Below are positions 1-6,026 of a stretch of DNA of 6,849 nt, in pieces. Every line of letters starts with the position of its first letter. Positions within the stretch are counted from its first letter, which is position 1. A program made the position numbers and the translations under genes. The notes under the pieces were generated by a model. It ran no database searches, was not told the origin of the DNA, and worked only from the letters and a program-made list of their open reading frames with translations. This DNA comes from an uncultured Lachnospiraceae bacterium (GTDB lineage: Bacteria > Bacillota_A > Clostridia > Lachnospirales > Lachnospiraceae): positions 1-6,849 of the forward strand of contig CATLIP010000135.1 in the NCBI GenBank assembly GCA_949957035.1, in the 5' to 3' direction.

Positions 1-1180
1 GGGTAAGGGTAAATGCAAGATTACCCTCGGAGATTTCCTGTAGTTTTTCGGATATCTCGTTAATATAGTCCACATAATCCCTTAGACGAACTACGGTCTT
101 GCCGAAATTCTTCGCCAGCTCGCCAAGCTCATCATTGGAAGTATGCCGGATGGACTGCTCCAAATCGCCTTCGGCAATCCTTGACGCAACATTATTCAGT
201 TCGGCTACCGGTTTTCCAATAATATTCCTTACAAGAATGATAATCAGCACAATCATGATTAGGACTGCGAACGCGGCAACCGAAGACATAATGCCTGTCA
301 GGGTATCCAAATCAGCAAGCACCTCATCTCTGGAAACATAAGATACTGCCATCCAGTTGCAGTTGGGCACAGTCTTCAATTCTATGTACATATCGTCATT
401 GTAAAGGCTTAAGCCGGTGGCATTCTCCTGTATCTTCTTGGCGGCGTAAGCATACATATCACCCGTAAATTCTGTTATGGACCGCCCGTTCATCTCTCTG
501 TCCGGATGGCCGATGATGGTGCCGGTTCTTGTATCTACAAGGAAAATCCCGCCCGTCTTTTCCAGGCGGATATCGGCTACGATATCGGATATGGAAGTCA
601 GGTACACGTCCGCGGCAGCAACGCCCTTCACTTCTCCGGCAGCGCTCTTCAATACGCCGGACGCGCCCACAACGTAGGACTGACTGTCCTCGTCAAAATA
701 TGCGTCGCCCAGAATAAAGTCCTCGGATGCCAACCCGTCCTTGTACCATGATTTCTCAAGGGCATTATAGTCGGGCCCGGGTACGAAGGAGGAATGATAC
801 AGGGAACCGTCCGTCAGCGCCACATAGATTCCCGCCGGATATGCGTCGCTCTGGTTGGCAGTATGCTTAATGTATTCTACCATACGCGGAACATCCATAT
901 CTTCGTATTGAATGGTATCCCGCTGAGTCTCGAGAGTCGCCAGTATTCCGCTCATCCATGAGTTCACCTCCTGGATGGCCTTATCTGTGGTCTCTTCCAG
1001 CAGCTTCTCGCTTTTTGCCAGCAGAGCATCGGATACGCGGCTGCGGACAATCAAAAGCAGTGCGCCTACCATGATTACGATGGTGACGACGATAGCAATG
1101 ACCAGCTTTCCCGTGATACCCCATCTGCGCATCGCGGATCTGGATGCCGGTCTGTCTTCAGTTTTTTTCTTACCTCTCAT
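1..1180 (-). CDS. Methyl-accepting chemotaxis protein, N-terminal part (double-Cache sensor, HAMP); C-terminus beyond window
   Basis: A membrane chemoreceptor that should sense an extracellular small molecule and signal to CheA/CheW. Only 393 codons are present. The reading frame stays open to position 1, so the cytoplasmic methylation and signalling helices are missing. Residues 1-22 are basic and cytoplasmic, TM1 spans about 24-46, the extracellular double-Cache region about 50-297, TM2 about 298-318, and the HAMP domain about 317-370. After HAMP, the stretch YINEISEKLQEISEGNL (residues 372-388) is typical of clostridial chemoreceptors and argues against a histidine kinase or diguanylate cyclase. 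The sensor contains Y138, K143, W145, Y146, Y161 and D191, spaced like the amino-acid-binding dCACHE motif except that lysine replaces arginine. The ATG at 1180 is chosen because AAAAGGAG (1196-1189) lies 8 nt upstream. The ligand is not known. Without the tail, the receptor call rests on family resemblance. Confidence 0.88.
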   Translation of the reverse strand, partial: MRGKKKTEDRPASRSAMRRWGITGKLVIAIVVTIVIMVGALLLIVRSRVSDALLAKSEKLLEETTDKAIQEVNSWMSGILATLETQRDTIQYEDMDVPRMVEYIKHTANQSDAYPAGIYVALTDGSLYHSSFVPGPDYNALEKSWYKDGLASEDFILGDAYFDEDSQSYVVGASGVLKSAAGEVKGVAAADVYLTSISDIVADIRLEKTGGIFLVDTRTGTIIGHPDREMNGRSITEFTGDMYAYAAKKIQENATGLSLYNDDMYIELKTVPNCNWMAVSYVSRDEVLADLDTLTGIMSSVAAFAVLIMIVLIIILVRNIIGKPVAELNNVASRIAEGDLEQSIRHTSNDELGELAKNFGKTVVRLRDYVDYINEISEKLQEISEGNLAFTLT

Positions 1181-1188
1181 GTTCTTAT

Positions 1189-1196
1189 CTCCTTTT
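1189..1196 (-). promoter_or_regulatory. Ribosome binding site of the chemoreceptor gene
   Basis: The minus strand reads AAAAGGAG, 8 nt before the ATG at 1180. This strong Shine-Dalgarno match fixes the start codon and makes the basic residues 1-22 part of the protein. Confidence 0.85.
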
Positions 1197-1224
1197 ACGA
1201 TTAACTAACAAAAAGTATATGTAA

Positions 1225-1253
1225 ATTATAATTGATTTGCAAAGAAAATACAA
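1225..1253 (-). promoter_or_regulatory. SigA-type promoter for the chemoreceptor gene
   Basis: On the minus strand a perfect -10 box TATAAT (1230-1225) is preceded by exactly 17 nt and a partial -35 box TTGTAT (1253-1248), in an AT-rich gap. Transcription would start near 1218 and give a leader of about 37 nt. The box does not resemble the flagellar SigD consensus, so the receptor may be expressed independently of the flagellar regulon. The weak -35 leaves room for an activator. The call comes from reading the sequence only. Confidence 0.65.
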
Positions 1254-1273
1254 CGTCTCTGTTAAAAATATGT

Positions 1274-1753
1274 CTATTTTTCCCGGTCAATTTCCGCATT
1301 TTTGAAAAATCGCTCCACATAGGCGTCCCATTCTTTCTCAAGAGACTTATCCATGGTGAATGTGCGCATGGAAATTCCGGTGATACATTGCAGGACGGAG
1401 CCGTCGTAATGGAAATTCAGATACAGCCCAGTGATGTCTTCCGGGGAAAATGTACATATCTGGTGTTCGCTTAGAAATTCCCCGAAGTGTTCCGGCGCAA
1501 GGGAGAGGACAATTTTAAAACCAAGCGGCGTACGTTTTCCCTTAATGAGGCTGAAACAGAAGTCACGGACCTCCTGCCAGCGGGAATAGTCACGGAGCGG
1601 TTTTTCGTCGAAGAAGTCTTTGTGCAGGAACCCGTCTAGAGTAAATTTGTTAAAGGTGGTGATTTCCCCTTCGATGAACGAAAATTTGTCGAAGGTGTCT
1701 CGAAGTAAAAGGTGAGACATACAGGATTTTGCGGATAATGTGAACATATTCAT
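1274..1753 (-). CDS. DUF5721-like conserved protein of unknown function
   Basis: A 159-residue soluble protein with no signal peptide or membrane segment. It resembles the DUF5721 family as I remember it from Lachnospiraceae genomes. Matching signatures are the N-terminal segment with LLLRDTFDKF (residues 15-24), the ITTFN...LDG.LHKDFF stretch (31-48), the basic SLIKGKRTPL segment (68-77), and a C-terminal TFTMDKSLEKEWD (131-143). No catalytic motif or nucleic-acid-binding fold is obvious to me, so I assign no function. The start at 1753 is supported by AAAAGGAG, with AGGAG at 1766-1762, 8 nt upstream; the second Met, at 1747, sits less well. It faces away from the surface-acylation genes and lies 93 nt upstream of the chemoreceptor on the same strand. 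Because the chemoreceptor has its own promoter, cotranscription is possible but not required. I am sure it is a gene and fairly sure of the family. Confidence 0.82.
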   Translation of the reverse strand: MNMFTLSAKSCMSHLLLRDTFDKFSFIEGEITTFNKFTLDGFLHKDFFDEKPLRDYSRWQEVRDFCFSLIKGKRTPLGFKIVLSLAPEHFGEFLSEHQICTFSPEDITGLYLNFHYDGSVLQCITGISMRTFTMDKSLEKEWDAYVERFFKNAEIDREK

Positions 1754-1801
1754 GTGAAAAACTCCTTTTCTGATTGTTGAAAATGTGGTTATTGTATGAA
1801 T

Positions 1802-1810
1802 AGTATAGCA
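1802..1810 (-). promoter_or_regulatory. Probable extended -10 promoter of the DUF5721-like gene
   Basis: The minus strand reads TGCTATACT: a TATACT -10 box (1807-1802) with the TGn extension that can compensate for a poor -35. No good -35 is visible 16-18 nt upstream. Transcription would start near 1795, about 42 nt before the ATG. It lies directly beside the divergent plus-strand promoter, whose -35 begins at 1816, so polymerases at the two sites would probably interfere with one another. Confidence 0.5.
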
Positions 1811-1815
1811 TATAT

Positions 1816-1844
1816 TTGACTTTTACAGGGAAAAACAGTACAAT
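1816..1844 (+). promoter_or_regulatory. SigA-type promoter of the five-gene plus-strand operon
   Basis: TTGACT (1816-1821), 17 nt, then TACAAT (1839-1844) matches the housekeeping consensus at 5 of 6 positions in each box. Transcription would start near 1851, giving a leader of about 34 nt before the GTG at 1885. The promoter lies inside the longest possible reading frame of the SGNH gene (TTG at 1816), which argues that the longer frame is not translated. No terminator is seen between the downstream genes, so it may drive all of them. Confidence 0.75.
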
Positions 1845-1866
1845 ACGGGATATAAATAGTGGCTTT

Positions 1867-1872
1867 AAGGAG
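1867..1872 (+). promoter_or_regulatory. Ribosome binding site deciding the GTG start of the SGNH gene
   Basis: AAGGAG sits 12 nt before the in-frame GTG at 1885. This is longer than ideal, but no in-frame ATG exists before the transmembrane segment, and the nearer TTG at 1881 is out of frame. The GTG is therefore the best available start and may give modest translation. Confidence 0.6.
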
Positions 1873-1884
1873 AACGAAACTTGC

Positions 1885-2682
1885 GTGAGTAGAGGACAAG
1901 AGAAGACGAAGAAGAAAAGTGAAGAACGAGACGTCGTTCTGCGCCTGGCTGTTGCGGCGATGATTACCTGGATGGTCATCGGGGGTATCGTGTTCGCTGT
2001 GGGCGTGATGAATCCCAGAGAAGACCCACGCAAGGGGCTTGCACGGCTTGAGCGGATGGAGGAAGCGGATACGGCGGCCATTGACGCTCAGATTCAGGAG
2101 CTGGAAGAGGCAGAACGGGCGGCGGACGAGGCATGGGCGAATCGGCCCGTCAGCGAGAAATTTGCCAATTCCTATGTGCTCGGGGATTCTATTGCCCAGG
2201 GATTGTATGAGAATCAGGCGCTTGATAAGTCGTTTGTTACGGCAGAGCGGGATACCGGCGTGTGCGAGACGGAGGTCAGCATGATTGAGAATCATATTTC
2301 AAGGGCGGCAGAGGTGGGGCCTCAGGTGTTGTTCCTTGCCTACGGTCTGAACGATATCAAGGCGGCGTCCGGGGATGCGCAGATATTTGGAGCTGCATAC
2401 CGGCGCGTGCTTGACGAATTGAAAGAGAAGCTGCCGGATACGAAGATTTACGTCAACAGTATCCTGCCTGTTTCCCAGGAGGTCATTGACGAGGACGGGC
2501 TGTACGGGAATATTCCCGAGTATAACAGGAAACTCATGGAAGTGTGCGAAGAAGAAGGCGTGGCTTTTATCGATAACGGCAGTCTGGTAAAAGACGAATA
2601 CTATACCGAGGACGGAATCCATATGGCTTCGGATTACTACGGAGAATGGGTGAATCACATGGCGGAGGCGGCAGAGCTGTAA
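1885..2682 (+). CDS. Membrane-anchored SGNH/GDSL hydrolase
   Basis: A 265-residue SGNH-fold esterase or acyltransferase held on the outer face of the membrane. Residues 1-18 are highly charged. One transmembrane helix (about 19-43) leaves the rest outside. A Glu/Ala-rich, probably coiled-coil stalk (about 50-85) links to the catalytic domain. The domain shows block I GDS with the nucleophile S102, block II around G125, block III GLND (G154, N156, D157), and block V DGIH with D243 and H246. All catalytic and oxyanion-hole positions are therefore present. The gene starts at a GTG and ends in TAATG, overlapping the MBOAT start by 1 nt, so the two are translationally coupled. By analogy with MBOAT-SGNH pairs of alginate and peptidoglycan O-acetylation, it probably transfers acyl groups to, or removes them from, a surface glycan. 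The sequence does not tell which. It lacks a signal peptidase site that I can see. Confidence 0.88.
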   Translation: MSRGQEKTKKKSEERDVVLRLAVAAMITWMVIGGIVFAVGVMNPREDPRKGLARLERMEEADTAAIDAQIQELEEAERAADEAWANRPVSEKFANSYVLGDSIAQGLYENQALDKSFVTAERDTGVCETEVSMIENHISRAAEVGPQVLFLAYGLNDIKAASGDAQIFGAAYRRVLDELKEKLPDTKIYVNSILPVSQEVIDEDGLYGNIPEYNRKLMEVCEEEGVAFIDNGSLVKDEYYTEDGIHMASDYYGEWVNHMAEAAEL

Positions 2683-4064
2683 TGATAGCAGGTTTATTTG
2701 ACAGTGTTGTATTTTTATTTACGTTTTTACCGGTTGTACTGTTCCTGTATTATCTGGTGCCGGGGCAGCTTAAGAATGTACTGCTGCTCCTGGCAAGCCT
2801 TGTATTCTACGCATGGGGAGAGCCAATCGCGGTGTTCCTGCTGGCAGGGACGGTACTGTTCAATTATGCCTGCGGGCTTCATCTGGCAGGCGTCTTGAAG
2901 AACCGGAGGAAGGCAAGATCGGTCATGATGTTCTGTGTGACAGTCAATCTGGGGATTCTTGGATTCTTTCTGTATGGGAGAACGATACTTTTGGGGCTTG
3001 AGGCCGTCCTGCCTGTTCAGATTCCCTTTCATGGTTTTGCGATGCCCATGGGAATGTCTTTCTATACGCTTCAAATGTTATCTTATATTATCGATGTTTA
3101 CCGGGGAAATGCGAAGGCGCAGAAGAATCCGGCTGACCTCGCCCTGTATGCGTTCCTGTTCGTTAAGATGCCGGGAGGTCCGGTGGTGCGATATGAAGAG
3201 ATGGAAAAGCAGCTTCAGGTAAGGCAGATTACCCTGGGCAAGGTTGGAGAAGGGGCGATGTATTTCATCCGAGGGCTTGCCAAGAAGGTATTGTTCGCAG
3301 ATAATATGGGCCTATTGCATGCCGAGGTCATGGCGATGGGCGCGGGAGAGATGTCCGTACTCAGCGCATGGCTTGGATGTGCGGCCTTCGCGCTTCAAAT
3401 TTACTATAATTTGAGCGGATATACGGACATGGCGTTAGGGTTGGGAAAGATGACTGGCTTCGATCTGCCGGGGAATTTTGAGTATCCTTATGCAGCGGGA
3501 AGTACGACGGAATTTTGGTATAAATGGCATATGTCCCTTGGAGCGTGGTTTCGGGAATATGTGTACCATCCGCTGGGCGGAGGCGACGCAGCGGAGTCGA
3601 AGCAGGTGAGGAACATCCTGCTGATTTGGCTGCTTGTGGGCCTGTTCCACGGGCTGTCTGGAAATTATATCCTTTGGAGCTTATACTGCGGCCTCTTGAT
3701 GGTGGCGGAGAAGTTATTTCTGTGGCGGATGCTGGATAGGATGCCGGGGGTCTTTGGGCATATTTACAGTGTTGTAATGGTGATGATTAGCTGGGCATTT
3801 TTCTTTCACTCCAATGCGGGCAGCGGCTTTGCCTATCTGGGAAACATGTTCGGAGTGGGGGCTTTCGGTCTTGTGGATGACAGAGGGATGTATCTGCTGG
3901 TCACGAATCTTGCGCTTTTGGTGGTTATGCTGCCCGGTCTTCTGCCATTTGTCCATAAATGGTATGAGAATGTGGCGGACAGAGGAGGAAGAGGAATGGC
4001 GCTGATGAATTGTGTTCTATATGGCGTGATGTTCGTGCTGTGTGTGGCGTACATCGTATGTTGA
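2682..4064 (+). CDS. MBOAT-family O-acyltransferase (AlgI/PatA-like)
   Basis: A 460-residue polytopic membrane protein expected to pass acyl groups, probably acetyl, from a cytoplasmic donor to an extracytoplasmic acceptor. Length and motif order match the AlgI branch: hydrophobic N-terminus with LVFYAWGEP (40-48); MGMSFYTLQMLSYIIDVYRG (123-142); FVKMPGGPVVRYEEM (160-174); RGLAKKVLFAD (197-207); YYNLSGYTDMALGLGKMTGF (241-260); and FWYKWHMSLGAWFREYVY (278-295), containing the conserved H283. The catalytic-type histidine H323 lies in GLFHGLSGNYILW (320-332). The start is the ATG at 2682, overlapping the SGNH stop codon by 1 nt (TAATG). An upstream in-frame ATG at 2646 would add 12 residues inside the SGNH coding region and is less likely. 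DltB is less likely because no dlt genes are adjacent. It should cooperate with the flanking SGNH proteins; the acceptor glycan is unknown. Confidence 0.94.
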   Translation: MIAGLFDSVVFLFTFLPVVLFLYYLVPGQLKNVLLLLASLVFYAWGEPIAVFLLAGTVLFNYACGLHLAGVLKNRRKARSVMMFCVTVNLGILGFFLYGRTILLGLEAVLPVQIPFHGFAMPMGMSFYTLQMLSYIIDVYRGNAKAQKNPADLALYAFLFVKMPGGPVVRYEEMEKQLQVRQITLGKVGEGAMYFIRGLAKKVLFADNMGLLHAEVMAMGAGEMSVLSAWLGCAAFALQIYYNLSGYTDMALGLGKMTGFDLPGNFEYPYAAGSTTEFWYKWHMSLGAWFREYVYHPLGGGDAAESKQVRNILLIWLLVGLFHGLSGNYILWSLYCGLLMVAEKLFLWRMLDRMPGVFGHIYSVVMVMISWAFFFHSNAGSGFAYLGNMFGVGAFGLVDDRGMYLLVTNLALLVVMLPGLLPFVHKWYENVADRGGRGMALMNCVLYGVMFVLCVAYIVC

Positions 4065-4114
4065 GTGTATGACTGCAGGCTTTAGGCGGGCAGACATTTA
4101 TATCAGGAGATTAT

Positions 4115-5296
4115 ATGAAGCAGAGAAGAAAGAAGGATTTTAAGTCAGGAAGGGCATTCAGGAGAAAGACGGCGGCGCTGCTCTTTTTTGGGCTGCTGGT
4201 ACTGATTTCCTTATTAGAGCTGATACCCCTTGAGCAGGAGTTCTCCGAGAAGGAGGACCGTCCCCTTACGACGCGCCCAAAGCTGTCGCCGGAACATGTG
4301 GCGGACGGCTCTTTCATGGAGCAGTATGAGGAGTTCCGCCAGGATCAGTTCCTTGTCCGTAATCTGTGGGTGTCCATAAAGAACCGGATGGATTTGATGA
4401 TTGGAAAAAGGGAATCTAACGGTGTATTCAAGGGCAGGGATGCATATCTTCTGGAGGCGGTGGCAGCGGCGGACCAGGAGAAGATAGAGGTGAACTTAAA
4501 CGCCATGGAAGCATTCCAGACGCGGTATGAGAAGGTTCCTGTGTATCTTGCGCTGGCGCCCAATGCCGCGAATATCCTTTCGGATAAGCTTCCCCCTTTT
4601 GCCGTGACAGAGAATCAGGATGCAATCTTTCGCGACATTCGGCAGAATCTTGGGGAGAATGTCACATGGGTAGATTTGAGCAAGCCCCTTTCGTCCCACA
4701 AAAAAGAAGAAATCTATTACCACACAGATTCCCACTGGACGACTCTCGGCGCATACTATGCCAGTCAGCAGCTTGTAGAGACCATGGGGCTAGACGGGAC
4801 GAAGACGCCGAAATGGGAGAAGTATGCAGTTACGAATATATTTACGGGCGATCTGTCATTGAAGAGCGGATACCAGAGCGGATATCAGGAGTCCATCTAT
4901 ATCTATGGAGCCGAAAATGAGAAGGAGATGCCTCAGATTGTGGCAGATTTCGGGGAGGGAAAGGTCTCTACCCTTTACGAGCGCACGAAATTAAAGGAGC
5001 GGGATGCCTATGGCCTGTTCCTTGGCGGGAACTGCGGGGTGGGTAATATCCGTACCACGGCGGATACCACAGACCGTCTGCTTTTGGTGAAGGATTCCTA
5101 CGCGAACTGTCTGCTCCCCTTCCTTGTGCCCTATTTCCGGGAGATTATCGTGGTGGATCCGGAATATTATGAGGGGAATCTGGATGAGATTATGGAAGGA
5201 AATAAGATTTCCAGCGTATTATTTTTGTATAGTGGAAATACTTTTGTACAGGACGAAAAGATAAGCGGAGTGTTGCAGGATGAGCAGGCTGAATAA
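4115..5296 (+). CDS. DHHW/AlgX-like SGNH-fold surface O-acyltransferase
   Basis: A 393-residue protein with a very basic N-terminus (1-20), one hydrophobic signal-anchor (about 20-38), and an extracytoplasmic domain of the DHHW/AlgJ-AlgX type. The family signature appears as YYHTDSHWTTLGAYYA (201-216), with D205 and H207 as the predicted Asp-His pair. The nucleophile is predicted to be S328 in LLLVKDSYANCLLPFL (322-337), after a GG at 304-305. This is the same arrangement as the Asp-x-His plus later Ser triad of AlgX. The protein would accept the acyl group exported by the MBOAT protein and place it on a polymer. No carbohydrate-binding module is visible, unlike AlgX. Its start is supported by AGGAG (4105-4109), 5 nt before the ATG. 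It is separated from the MBOAT gene by 50 nt with no convincing terminator, and its 3' end overlaps the next gene by 17 nt. Confidence 0.88.
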   Translation: MKQRRKKDFKSGRAFRRKTAALLFFGLLVLISLLELIPLEQEFSEKEDRPLTTRPKLSPEHVADGSFMEQYEEFRQDQFLVRNLWVSIKNRMDLMIGKRESNGVFKGRDAYLLEAVAAADQEKIEVNLNAMEAFQTRYEKVPVYLALAPNAANILSDKLPPFAVTENQDAIFRDIRQNLGENVTWVDLSKPLSSHKKEEIYYHTDSHWTTLGAYYASQQLVETMGLDGTKTPKWEKYAVTNIFTGDLSLKSGYQSGYQESIYIYGAENEKEMPQIVADFGEGKVSTLYERTKLKERDAYGLFLGGNCGVGNIRTTADTTDRLLLVKDSYANCLLPFLVPYFREIIVVDPEYYEGNLDEIMEGNKISSVLFLYSGNTFVQDEKISGVLQDEQAE

Positions 5297-6026
5297 GTAT
5301 CTGAGCGATGCGGGCGTGTGCTCCCGCAGGGAGGCAGACCGCCTGATTGAGAGCGGGCGTGTCACGGTAGACGGAAAGCGGGCGGTTCCCGGCATGAAGG
5401 TGGAGCCGTCTCAGGAGGTACGAATCGGAAAGAAGCTCGTCGGGGGAAGACGGGAGAGGATTGTGCTGGCTGTGAATAAGCCGGTGGGAATCATTTGCAC
5501 AGAAGAGAAAAGAGAGCGCAAGAGTATTGTCCGATTTCTGAATTATCCGGAGCGGATTACCTATGCAGGGCGTCTGGATAAGGACTCGGAAGGACTTTTG
5601 CTTATGACCAACGACGGAGACCTAATTAACGGGATGATGCGGGCGAGATACGGACATGAGAAGGAGTATAAGGTGACGGTGGATAAGCCTGTTACGGAGG
5701 AATTTCTCCGGCAGATGGAAAAAGGAGTCCGAATCCGGGATACGGAGAAGGGGCTTGACGCCCTGACAAGGCCCTGCAGGACGGAAATGGTGGGGAAGTA
5801 TACCTTTTCCATTGTGCTGACCCAAGGGCTGAACCGGCAGATACGCAGGATGTGCGAGGCGCTGGGCTACCGGGTGAAGCGGCTTATCCGGACTCGGGTC
5901 ATGAATATTGAGCTTGGCGGCTTAAAGCCGGGGGCGGTCAGAAAATTAACAGAGCAGGAGTTAAAGGAGCTATATGAGCGAATCGAAGAAAGCCAGAATG
6001 TTAGAGTTAGTGGAGAAGCTAAATGA
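5280..6026 (+). CDS. rluF: 23S rRNA pseudouridine synthase, RluF type (RsuA family)
   Basis: A 248-residue cytoplasmic enzyme that isomerises a uridine to pseudouridine in 23S rRNA. E. coli RluF acts at U2604 and also on tRNA-Tyr. An S4 RNA-binding domain occupies about 2-50 (MSRLNKYLSDAGVCSRREAD). The catalytic domain follows, with LAVNKPVGI (63-71), GRLDKDSEGLLLMTNDGD (97-114) carrying the catalytic D100, HEKEYKVTVDKPVTEEF (126-142), QGLNRQIRRMCEALGY (182-197) and RTRVMNIEL (204-212). The HEKEY, VDKP and QGLNRQIRRMC strings favour RluF over RluB or RsuA. It is shorter than E. coli RluF (about 290 residues), mainly because it lacks the C-terminal tail. The start is supported by GGAG (5267-5270), 9 nt upstream inside the DHHW gene. 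Both ends overlap neighbours, so it is probably cotranscribed and coupled. The exact target site in this organism is inferred. Confidence 0.9.
   Translation: MSRLNKYLSDAGVCSRREADRLIESGRVTVDGKRAVPGMKVEPSQEVRIGKKLVGGRRERIVLAVNKPVGIICTEEKRERKSIVRFLNYPERITYAGRLDKDSEGLLLMTNDGDLINGMMRARYGHEKEYKVTVDKPVTEEFLRQMEKGVRIRDTEKGLDALTRPCRTEMVGKYTFSIVLTQGLNRQIRRMCEALGYRVKRLIRTRVMNIELGGLKPGAVRKLTEQELKELYERIEESQNVRVSGEAK
5963..5969 (+). promoter_or_regulatory. Ribosome binding site of ligA, inside rluF
   Basis: AAAGGAG lies 4 nt before the ATG at 5974. The match is strong but the spacing is short. The next in-frame ATG, at 5998, has no comparable site, so 5974 is preferred. Confidence 0.6.

Larger units (their letters stand above)
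1754..1884. other. Divergent intergenic region with head-to-head promoters
   Basis: This 131-nt AT-rich gap separates the DUF5721-like gene from the plus-strand operon. It contains the minus-strand RBS at 1769-1762, the extended -10 at 1807-1802, and the plus-strand promoter at 1816-1844. Only 8 nt separate the minus-strand -10 from the plus-strand -35. I see no clear palindromic operator or riboswitch-like structure. Confidence 0.7.

Noticed and set aside
1..1180. Sensor histidine kinase or diguanylate cyclase with a Cache domain
   Set aside because: The segment after HAMP (YINEISEKLQEISEGNL) is typical of clostridial chemoreceptors. The output domain is outside the window, so this is a preference rather than proof.
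1789..2295. Long open frame on the minus strand opposite the SGNH gene
   Set aside because: It is antisense to a gene with intact SGNH catalytic motifs, has no family resemblance, and runs through the divergent promoter region.
2646..2681. Upstream ATG start for the MBOAT gene
   Set aside because: The extra 12 residues are a frame-shifted reading of the SGNH C-terminus. The TAATG coupling at 2680-2684 is a more natural start and places the first membrane helix at the N-terminus, as in AlgI-like proteins.
4072..4094. Possible terminator hairpin between the MBOAT and DHHW genes
   Set aside because: Only a 4-bp CTGC/GCAG pairing with a mismatched interior, and no T-run follows.
2682..5296. Interpretation as dltB/dltD (D-alanylation of teichoic acid)
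   Set aside because: No dltA or dltC is adjacent, and the third protein has a TDSHW signature followed by KDSYAN, which fits DHHW/AlgX-like proteins better than DltD.
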